Shown one piece after another: positions 34,201 through 46,200 of a stretch of DNA of 64,000 nucleotides. Every line of letters starts with the position of its first letter. Position 1 is the first letter of the stretch. The translations under genes were made by a program, and so were the position numbers. Source of the stretch: Corbicula japonica (lineage: Eukaryota; Mollusca; Bivalvia; Venerida; Cyrenidae). The stretch covers positions 2,986,528 to 3,050,527 of the forward strand of contig JAZAYU010000079.1 in NCBI GenBank assembly GCA_038501625.1. Reading direction: 5' to 3'. The notes below the pieces were generated by a model. The model was not told where the DNA came from, searched no databases, and saw only the letters and a list, made by a program, of their open reading frames with translations.

Positions 34201-37200
34201 TACATTAATACAGCGAGCAATAATTTTTCCTGTATAGTAGTCACGTGACTGAATAGGGGAGGTAACCGAAAAATTCACCGAATTATTGGAAAGGCGTATT
34301 TAATTTATAAAGAGGCAGTCAACTATAATTGGACCTTCATATAGAAATACTTTACCCCACCTTGTTGTAAACCCTTTACTCCAGGGGATACAGTTTATAT
34401 CACATGTGTACAGTGTGACCCTTTAAGATCCAGATTAGCCAGCACATCCATACCCTCTGGTCAGGATCTGTACTGTTAACTTCTTGGTCGGGAACCTGTT
34501 GAATCAAAAAGCAAACAGTGAAGATCCTGATCAGATGGCACGGATGTGTCGAATGATTTGGATCAACACTGTTAGCCCATAGATACCAACCATATCCCAT
34601 GGAGTAAAGAGTTATTATAGGAATAACCATGCCGTAATTTTGAAGTTTGCGACGGTATACACAGATTTTAATGGTCCCAAATATTTTTAACGGCGAAGGC
34701 GCAGCCTGAGCCGTTAAAAGATTCTAACGCTCTTCCATACTACCCTCAATCGGGCCTCATTCCATACGTTAAAGGGGTACCGTGTTCTATTTATCCGTAT
34801 AGTAAACAACGGTACGGTATTACCCAAGGGAACCTGATTATCCATACGTCGGTGAGATTACCGACAGTAAACAAGTTAAATAAATCACAAATAGAGGTCA
34901 AAACTTCAACATTTTTTATTACATCGACGTTTCGGCCATAATGCCTTCTTCAGGATTGTTTGTCATAACAGGAAATGACGTCAACGTCAAACGACAGTAA
35001 ACAAGGATTTTTACGGTTGCAAATTTTCGCCATCTGACCAATCAGATTGCTCGAAATTTATTTAGTGTGTAGAATATAAAATATACAAACAGTCATAGTG
35101 AAACAATGTAAATATGACCTTGGTTATACTGGTACTTGTAATTAATTTGAATCAAGTGAGAGATTTTTCTGAGATTGACATGACTGTTACAGTGTGTTAT
35201 GGCCTCCACTATTATTGTGGCATTGGACGGTATGTTTGCCCAGATTTTTACCGTCCCAAGACTCTGGAACACTTCTAAATGGGACTTCGTAAGAAATTGA
35301 AAACTTAATTGGTTGCTTAGTTTTGAATTTTTAAACTGAAGTTTCATCAATATTAAATTTCAGAGAAAAGTATAAATACCATACAACAATATTAAGCACC
35401 AATGGAATATTTTTTACTTTGGTTACTCTTGCAACAAAAAATACTCAAGTTGTGAGGGAAAGCGTCAGTGTTTTGATCAGATCATTTTGTCTAGTATGGT
35501 GTTAATAATGAGGAAACTTCAGATTGATTATTTCCAATATCTGGGCCCAAGATCATAAAACTTAATCTGGAGACCAGTCTCAAATCTCAAGCATCTGATT
35601 GATGAAATGGTGACTGGTCGCCATTTCACCCAATCAGATGCTTGAGATTTGAGACTGGTCTCCAATCTTAGTTTTATGATCTTGGGCCCAGTTGCTAATG
35701 TCAGCCATTTGTGTTCCTGTAGTCTGTTCAGTAATGTCTAACCATGGCAGTGCAACCTGGCAACAATCTCTTACCATTTTTGCTACACTCAGTAATTTCT
35801 AATCATCGTGTTGCCACCTGGCAAAAATCTCTTACCATTTTTTGCCTCACATGGAGTAATGTCTAACCATCGCAGTGCCACCTCACAACTATCTGCTACC
35901 ATTTTTGCTACACACTCAGTAATAGGCTATCGTTAATTTACAAGTTTTATTTACATCACTCACCAGTACCATTTATACATTGTAAACAATCATTTAACCC
36001 TTTCCTTCATATTATATGCCTTTTTGGCTTGGGGGAACAGTGTAGATCCTGATGAAAAGGCACAGTTCTACACTGTTTGCACACATAAAATGGGTATATA
36101 TGTTGTTATAGATTAATTTGTTTTTGTGTAACATTTGACTGTCGTAAAGTACTTTGACTTTTTATTCTTGCATGAAGTGCCGTTTACAGCTACTAGTGTA
36201 GATACTGATCAGTCTACATGTTAGTGCAGTCTGATCTGGAGAATTAAATAACAGAATCTCAAAGTGCAGATCAGACTGCACCAATGTGCAAACTGTTTGG
36301 GATCTTCACTTGTTGCATGTGGAGTAAAAGGTTAAAATGACACTTTTTTATGATGAAAATCCTTATAATCACTATAACCTATTTTGAGGTGTTCCCTTTA
36401 ACTAATAGTGTTCAAAACTTCTGTTTTATAGTGTGTGCTAGCGTCTATCATCATAGTTGCCCTCCGAGGGATGTTTCTACAGGTGCTTGACCTCAAAAAG
36501 CTCTGGCATGTTGCACTTATAGACTTTGTAAGTACCTCAACTAATGCTGTACGCTGTAAATGTCCACCTGTTCTGAGAAGGAAAAATGAAGCAAGCAATC
36601 TAAGGGATATAACTTCTACAACTACCCTTAATCTTAAGGATGATCTGTGTTTTCCATGTTTACACTTTTCACTGGAAAAGTCATCATATGTTTCCCCATT
36701 TTAGATGAGTCATGCACTATGACATATTTGCAAAACTAGAAATAAATTCTTCTGTTTGAATAAAAAATTGCTTTCAAAATGAAAATTAAATAAAATGGTT
36801 CAATGGATGTATGGAATGAAAAAGTATCTTTAACATATTAAACTCTGTTTGGATGGGAAAATTGGACTTATGAAACTTTTTTTTTGGCAGTTACTTTATT
36901 TCCAATTCAAACGATGCATGCATGAAAGATACTTAGTATTTTTTCCAGGTGCCATTCTTTTTACAAAAAAATGGATAAAAATACCAAGTGTTAAAATTTA
37001 TTAGACTTGTTTTAGTGTTTAACAATACAGTTATTTGAACAAATAATACAATTGATTTATAGGTACAAACAAAACAATGTTTAGCTTTACTTATGTGCAG
37101 TGGCCCCTTAGACAAAGGTCACCTGGGTTAAATCATTAGACACCAGGGTACAGGGCCCAAGATTATACAACATAGATTAGATACCAGTCTTAAATCTCAA

Positions 37201-40200
37201 GTATCTTATTGGCTGATATGGACTAGTTTTGTACTCCATTTCAAACAGTTGAGATTGAGACCAGTCTTCAGTTGTAGTTGTATGATCTCATGCCCAGGTC
37301 CCTCCAGAGCTGAAAGTCTAGTGTTTCTATCAGCAATCTGTGTTGCACTGGTTAGCCACATGGAAAGCGGCCATTCACTATGTAATAAATGTCTCATAGC
37401 CGTTTTCTACATTAGATATAACAAATAGTGTTAACACTGTATGTATAAACAAAGTTCATTTAGAATACCCGTGCAGTGAGGTGTTCTAGAGTAAGCAGAA
37501 ATAAGGCCTTGCTCAATATCTAAACCATAACTGCTTTTCTATGTTAACCCTTTAATACATTGATTGAGCTAATATCTCTAGTGGGACTAGTATAGATCCA
37601 GATCAGCCTGCACACTTTGAATGTCTGTAGATCCAGATCAGCTGTCACATTCATGCCATCTAATCTGGATCTATGCTGGATGCATTTGGGTCGGAAAAAC
37701 CTAATGAATCCAAAGTGTACAGTGTAGATCTGCTCTGTGCCATTGGATAACAGCCATATCCCATGGAGTCAAGGGTTAAAGCTAATATAAGCTCGGTCTT
37801 TGCCTATCTTATGCTTATAAATTTCATTCCAGTGTTCAGTTATATTTTACCTATTGATTCTCTAAGAATTAATGTTTTATATATAGAAATAAATGAATAT
37901 GAACATTAAATTAAATTTGATTTTATAGTTTAATTTTAAACATTACCTGTTACCTATTATTTAATAGAAGAAATATGTAAATTTTTAAATCAGCATTACA
38001 TGATGTTCACTGATTTTACAATCCTCAAACATTGAAAATCCATTTTGCATTTATGTACCTAATAGTAGCTGAAAGTAAAGTTCTTGGGATTTTGTTATAG
38101 ATAAATAATGTGTTATACTGAAAGGTAAGGGAATTTCAGAAAAGCTATTAACACTTTCCTCCATATATATATATATATGCTTGTGCTTGTCTGATCAGGA
38201 TCTGCACTGATTGCATTTTGGTTAGAAATAACATAACAAATCAAAAAGCAAACAGTGCAGATCCTGATGATCAGATGGCATGGAAGTGCTGGCTGATCTG
38301 GATCTACACTGTTTACCCATGCAATAAAGGTGTGTCTGTGGCAGAAAGGGTTAACCTTGAATAGAAGTCTTACTTCTCTAGTTCAAGCTCAGAAGAATGC
38401 ATAAGGGCAAATAAGACCTAGATAATGAATGTTGTTAGAAACTGGTAAATAATCCAGTATTGTATTTTCTTGTAGAGTGTCTGGATCGTGGCATTTGTTG
38501 CCACTGTGCTGTTGGATGTTGACCTTGGACTTGGTGTAGCAGTGGTCTTCAACATGCTGACAGTGGTTGTACGCAGTCAGAGGTATGTGAACATTTGCCT
38601 ACTCTGTAGATCTGTGCTAACACTTTCATCCATATACAGATGAACCTGCATTAGCATCCACCTGCATTCAGCAACCACCTGCTATAAACAGCCAGTTTGA
38701 ATATATGCTAAATTAACATTTTGTTCTATTTGTACCTGTCTTAATCAGCCACCAGTTTTTGTCCTTCCCTGGGTGGGTGCTAAATACAGGTTTGACTGTA
38801 TACACCCTCATTGATTGATTTACTTTTATTTGGTTATGTCTGTCCAAAAAAAACGACACTGCAGAGCGTGATCAGACAGCATGGATTTTTTGACCTAAAA
38901 TTATTGTAATATTCACATCCATACTGATTGAAGGAAATTCATTGATGTCTGTTATATGGTAAACAGATTTACAGCACAGATAAATGTACTTAGTTTAGAT
39001 TGTCTCTTGTATGACTTCAACTTTGACTTAAGACAATAAATTTTTGTGTCTCTTTTTAATTTAAGCATAACACTTACTAGATAGATCTCATTCTATCAAT
39101 TGATATTTCATGTTAAAACTTTTGATTGTAATTCACTCATTATTTTGTGTAAACATGTTTAATTGCTCATGTTGTTATTATCTTGTTTCTGTTAGATGCT
39201 CTACATAATCTTTTGAAGTTTTAGATCTATCTGGATTGTCCCCCTTACATTAACAATACTTTAACACCTGGAACTTCTATTGGATATACCAGTCAGTAAG
39301 GTTACACTTCTTGGGTTTTCATAATAATAGAAAACTTGTATTTACATCATTTCAGACCCTATGTATGTGTGTTGGGGCAGATTCCAGGGACTGATCTATA
39401 CAGAGATGTAAATCTGTATCACGAGGTAAGAACTTGCCAGGTCGTAGCATTTTCTGAAGAACTAACATCACAAAAATTTGCTTTTGTAAACTTAGTGTTT
39501 AGAATCTGGGCTAAGAGATTATTTGATAAATAGAAGAACTTGTTTTAGTGGCTACTTTCATCATTCCATAAAGCATCAAAATATAATGCTGCTTATAATT
39601 ATTTACCCTTTCTTCCTGCTGACATGAATGTGCCATCTGATCTGGATATACACTGTTTCCACATGGCATTGTGTTGCCCCTAAAGCTGCAAATGCCAAGG
39701 TCACTTTTGCTAACAATAGATTTGTGACTGAGCCATAAATATGACACAGATGATGAGATTGTTAATAAACTCCTCACAAAAGATCATCACATCATGATGA
39801 TGTGTTGTACACAAAGACTCCATTTAATTTTTTCTTTAATTTCATTTTTGACATTTGGAATAGTTGAGTGTTCTGTTGTTTTTTACTTATTTGATCATTG
39901 TGTTATTGCTGATTTGTGTAACAATTCTACGAGGATATGATAAAATACCACACCTCTGTCACGTTTCAGGATCATGCATTAGGTGCCGTCTGAACTAGAA
40001 ATGAATACCCTGAATTTCTGACAGCTCTGGTGTTTTCTCTCAAAGGAGAAATACAAGTTGCTAACTAAAACACCCAAAAATCTTCACTTGAATTAAAGAA
40101 CTTCCTTTATGTTAAGTAAAGCTTGAAGAAAATGAATGATGTCATAATGTCAGAATGGTTTAACTTCAATATGTCAGAACCAATGTTACAATGACTGCAT

Positions 40201-43200
40201 TTACGAAACCAATCAAGTGCTATGAAGTTGTATAACTATAAGGAAGTGTTTTAAAAGCCTCTCCAATCAAAGGTTTATCAGTTGGGAATACTTTTAAGGA
40301 AGGTCTATGCCAAGAAATGCTTTTAGCTATACAAACAGGAAGTCGTGCTGGAGTGCTTATCAGGAAAACCCTTCAATATCCAGTACTTCATTTCCCGAAA
40401 GATTTCACATTTAATTACCATGCCATCTAATCAGGATCTACACAATTTGCTTCTTGGTTAAAAAATAATCTTATAATAATCATAATGGCTGGCTGATCTG
40501 GATCTTCACTGTTCACCCACGCAATAAAGGCATATCTATGGAGAAAAAGATTGATTATTTAACTGTACTTTACCATATAAACAAAATCCAAAAGCAGAGA
40601 CAGCCTGGGGTTATATTCAAGAGAAGTAAGGATAGTTTTCCACTATTCTGGTCAGTACAAAGAGAAGAAGACACTTTTCGTAGTAAATCTCAAGGGTTTT
40701 CCCTGACTAGGGCCCAAGATCATAAAACTAAGATTTGAGATCAGTCTCAAATCTCAAGCATCTGATTGGCTAAAATTCCGACTGGGTCGGCATTTCAGCC
40801 AATCAGATGCTTGAGATTTGAGACTAATCTCCAGATTTAGTTTTATGATCTTGGGCCCTGGCAAGATCACTGACATGCCATCTGTTTGTTCTGTTCTCTC
40901 TTGACTCTACTGGTACAGCTTCAAAGGCTAAGACAAAATAATACATGGTTAGATTTTTTGGAGGGTATAAATACAAGCACATCTCCATGAACAATCTTAA
41001 TCCTTAACTCTAAACCTGTAACTCCATGGGATATGGTCTTTTTCTCACTGACAAATAGTGTAGATCTATTTCAGCCATGCCATATGATCAGGATCTACAC
41101 TGTTTGCCCTTAGATTTTTATACCCCCGCATACGAAGTATAGGGGGTATATAGGAGTCATCATCCGGTTGGTTCGTTGGTTCGTTGGTTCGTTGACCCGG
41201 TCTGTCTGTGGCACTTACAGCGTCAACAGTTTTCAAGATATTGACTTGAAACTTTAAACATATGTTCGTGAGTACATTTGCGCGAACTATTTTTTTAGCT
41301 CCACTATTCGAAGAATAGGGGAGCTATCCTACTCGCCCCGGTGTCGGCATCGGCGTCGGCGTCCGTTAAACAAAATATGCACTTTGGTCCATAACTTAAA
41401 ATCTACTTATGATATCAACTTGAAACTTGGAATATATATTCACCATCAAATTCTACATCATTACCAACAAGACCCATAACTCTGCTACAAATATTTTTCA
41501 AGTTATGCCCCTTTTTCACTTAAATTTTGCGTTAAGAAAAATATGCACTTTGGTCCATAACTTATAAACTACTTGACATATCAACTTGAAACTTGGATTA
41601 TACATTCACCATCAAATTCTACATCATTACAAACAAGACCCATAACTCTGCTGTCAATATATTTCAAGTTATGCCCCTTTTTTATATTTTGTGTTAAGCA
41701 AAATATGCATTTTGCCCCTAACTTTAAAACTACTTGAGATATTGCCTTGAAACTTGAAATATATTTTCACCATCAAAATCTACATCATAACCAACAAGAC
41801 CCATAACCCTTCTTCCAATATTTTTCAAATTATGCCCCTTTTTCGCTTACATTTTGTGTAAAGCAAAATATACAGTCGGCCCTTAACTTCGTTATGAAAG
41901 GAGGGATTTCAAAATAACTTGGCACAAATGTTCACCATGACAAGGCGGTGTGTCGCGTACAATACCCATGCCTGTAGGTCCAAGGTCAAGGTCACTGTTA
42001 CTAAAAATAGAATTTTCTTGCAAAATTGTGTCTGCTCTGTAACTTTGTTATTTCTTATTGGGTTTTTAAATATATTGGTATAATTGTTCACCGTATCAAG
42101 ACGGTGTGTCACGTACATGCCCAAGCCTGTAGGTCAATGGTCAAGGTCACTGTTACTAAAAATAGAATTTTCTTGTCTAGGCTGTTACTTTGTTATGAAT
42201 GGAGGGATTTCAAAATATCTTGGCAGAAATGTTCACCATGACAAGGCGGTGTGTCCGCACAATACCCATGCCTGTAGATCCAAGGTCAAGGTCACTGTTA
42301 CTTAAAATAGAATTTTCTTGTCCAGGCTGTAACTTTGTTATGAATGGAAGGATTTCAAAATAACTTGACACAAATGTTCACCATGACAGGGCGGTGTGTC
42401 ACGTACCATGCCCATGCCTGTAGGTCAAAGGTCAAGGTCACAGTTACTAAAAATAGAATTATCTTGTCCTGGCTGTTACTTTGTTATAAATGGAGGGATT
42501 TTAAAATAACTTTGCACAAATGTTCATGAAAAGGCAGTGTGTCCGCACAATACCCAAGCCTGAAGGTCCAAGGTCAAGGTCACAGTTACTAAAAATAGAA
42601 TTTTCTTGTCCAGGCTGTAACTTCATTATAAATGGAGGGATTTCAAAAAAACTTGACACAAATGTTCACCATGAAAGGGCAGTGTATCGCGTATTATTCC
42701 CATCATTGCACTTGAGTGTCTGAAAATGATGCATAGCGGGGCATCCGTGTCCTATGGACACATTTCTAGTTTCACTTATATTTTCACTTAAGTGCACTTC
42801 ATCGATAACTTTGCAAATACTTAAGGTATCAACCTCAAACTACCATTATATTTTCATTTCAGTTCTTTTTTCTGTAACATTACTGAAGTGATTGATATTT
42901 GACTAAAAGTAAATGTCTCTAATAAAAAATTACTAACAAGTTTTCTAACAAATTCAGAAATATTTCATAGTTATTCCCCTATTCAGTTTAATATTTATGG
43001 TACATTTAGGAATTATTTCTGTTATTTGAAAAGAATTTCTCCCGTACCATTCACTTGTTAATATTTTTCCTGATTGCACATGAATGTATGGCCATAGTTG
43101 TTATTGTTTTAATCTTCAAATTGCATTTGTTTCAAATGATTCGAATAGTCGAGCATGCTGTCTCCTCTGACAGCTCTTGTTTCTCATGTGGATCAGTCCA

Positions 43201-46200
43201 TTATTTTTCGGAGGGGAGCACGATTTAACAAAATCTTGTGACGCGAACTACTTCTACAGTTTTTAAGATATTGACTTGAAACTTGATACACATGTTCGGC
43301 ATGAAGTCTAGATGTGCCTGACATATTTTTAGTGTGGATTAGTCCATTATTTTTTGCAGGGGACATGATTAAACAAAATCAAAATCTTGTGACGCGAACT
43401 ACTTCTACAGTTTTTAAGATATTGACTTGAAACTTGATACACATGTTCGGCATGAAGTCTAGATGTGCCTGACATATTTTTGGTGTGGATTAGTCCATTA
43501 TTTTTTGCAGGGGAAATTATTAAACAAAATCATGTTATGCAAACTTCTAAATCTTGTGATGCGAACGACTTCTTCAGTTTTTAAGGTATTGACTTGAAAC
43601 TTGAAATATATGTTCGGCATGAAGTGTAGATGTGAGTGACATATTTTTCGTGTGGATCAGTCCATTATTTTTTGCAGGGGACATGATTTAACAAAATCAT
43701 GTTATGCAAACTTCTACACTTACTACGTCAACAGTTTTCAAGATATCGACTTGATACTTTAAACATATGTTCGGGAGTACATTTGCGCGAACTATTTTTT
43801 TTCTCATGTGGATCAGTCCATTATTTTTCGGAGGGGAGCACGATTTAACAAAATCTTGTGACGCGAACTTCTTCTACAGTTTTTAAGATATTGACTTGAA
43901 ACTGGATACACATGTTCGGCATGAAGTCTAGATGTGCCTGACATATTTTTAGTGTGGATTAGTCCATTATTTTTTGCAGGGGACATGATTAAACAAAATC
44001 AAAATCTTGTGACGCGAACTACTTCTACAGTTTTTAAGATATTGACTTGAAACTTGATACACATGTTCGGCATGAAGTCTAGATGTGCCTGACATATTTT
44101 TCGTGTGGATTAGTCCATTATTTTTTCCAGGGGACATGATTAAACAAAATCATGTTATGCAAACTTTTAAATCTTGTGATGCGAACTACTTCTTCAGTTT
44201 TTAAGGTATTGACTTGAAACTTGAAATATATGTTCGGCATGAAGTGTAGATGTGAGTGACATATTTTTCATGTGGATCAGTCCATTATTTTTTGCAGGGG
44301 ACATGATTTAACAAAATCATGTTATGCAAACTTCTACACTTACTACGTCAACAGTTTTCAAGATATCGACCTGATACTTTAAACATATGTTCGTGAGTAC
44401 ATTTGCGCAAATTTTTTTTTCTCATGTGGATCAGTCCATTATTTTTCGGAGGGAGCACGATTTAACAAAATCTTGTGACGCGAACTACTTCTACAGTTTT
44501 TAAGATATTGACTTGAAACTTTATACATATGTTCGGCATGAAGTGTAGATGTGCGTGACATATTTTTCGTGTGGATCAGTCCATTATTTTTTGCAGGGGA
44601 CATGATTTAACAAAATCGTGTTATGCAAAATTCTACAGTTTTTAAGATATAAGACTTGAAACTAAAATTGTATGTTCTGCATGAAGTGCGCATGTAAGCG
44701 ACATATTTTTTTGTGGATCAGTCCATTTTTTTTTTTGGAGGGGAGCATTATTTAACAAAATCTTTTATTTTTAATCTTATGACGCAAACTACTTCTCCAG
44801 TTTTCAAACTTTAAACATACGGTTGTGAGTAGATTTCCATGACATACTTTATTTCATGTGGATCAGTCCATTATTTTTTAGCAGGGGAGTATGATTCAAC
44901 AAAACCTTATGACACTAACTACTTCTACAGTTTTTAAGATTTGACTTGAAACTTGATACATTTGTTCCGCATGAAGTGTAGATGTGCGTGACATATTTTT
45001 CCTGTGGATCAGTCCATTATTTTTTGCAGGGACATGATTAAACAAAATCGTGTTATGCAAACTTATACACTTACTACGTCAACAGTTTTCAAGATATCGA
45101 CTTGAAACTTTAAACATATGTTCGTGAGTACATTTGCGCAAATTTTTTTTTTGTTTCATGTGGATCAGTCCATTATTTTTCGGAGGGGAGCATGATTTAA
45201 CAAAATCTTGTGACGCGAACTACTTCTACAGTTTTTAAGATATTGACTTGAAACTTGATACATATGTTAGGCATGAAGTGTAGATGTGCGTGACATATTT
45301 TTCGTGTGGATCAGTCCATTATTTTTTGCAGGGGACATGATTTAACAAAATCGTGTTGTGCAAACTTCTACACTTACTACGTCAACAGTTTTCAAGATAT
45401 CGACTTGAAACTTTAAATATATGTTCGTGAGTACATTTGCGCAATTTTTTTTTTCTCATGTGGATCACTCCATTATTTTTCGGAGGGGAGCATGATTCAA
45501 CAAAATCTTGTAACATGAACTACTTCTACAGTTTTTAAGATATTGACTTGAAACTTGATACATGTGTTCGGCATGAAGTGTAGATGTGCGTGACATATTT
45601 TTCGTGTGGATCAGTCCATTATTTTTTGCAGGGGACATGATTTAACAAAATCGTGTTATGCAAACTTCTACACTTACTACGTCAACAGTTTTCAAGATAT
45701 CGACTTGAAACTTTAAACATATGTTTGTGAGTACATTTGCGCAAATTTTTTTTTCTCATTTGGATCAGTCCATTATTTATCGGAAGGGAGCATGATTCAA
45801 CAAAATCTTGTGACGCGAACTACTTCTACAGTTTTTAAGATGTTGACTTGAAACTTTATACATGTGTTCGGCATGAAGTGTAGATGTGCATGACATATTT
45901 TTCGTGTGGATCAGTCCATTATTTATTGCAGGGGACATGATTTAACAAAATTGTGTGATGCAAACTTCTACAGTTTTCAAGCTATAAGACTTTAAACTAA
46001 AATTGTATGTTCTGCATGAAGTGCTCATGTCAGCAACATACTTTTGTGTGGATCAGTCCATTATTTTTTGAAGGTGAGCATTATTTAACAAAATCTTTTA
46101 TTTAAAATCTTATGATGCAAACTACTTCTCCAGTTTTCAAACTTTAAACATAAGTTTGTGAGTAGATTTCCATGACATACTTTGTTTCATGTGGATCAGT

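Larger units (their letters stand above)
32232..36431 (+). other. Intron 10
   Basis: Phase 0, 4.2 kb. It contains two P2 copies, a 1.47-kb TIR element, a P1 copy (34372-34613), a Penelope-like segment (34.64-35.06 kb), a third P2 copy (35544-35690), and P1 fragments at about 35997-36100 and 36170-36335. Three CTAACCATxGCAGTGCxACC-type tandem units (about 75-90 bp) lie at 35700-35930. Confidence 0.85.

Noticed and set aside
41909..42723. Overlapping 60-75-codon frames
   Set aside because: They are by-products of D monomers lacking stops in some frames.
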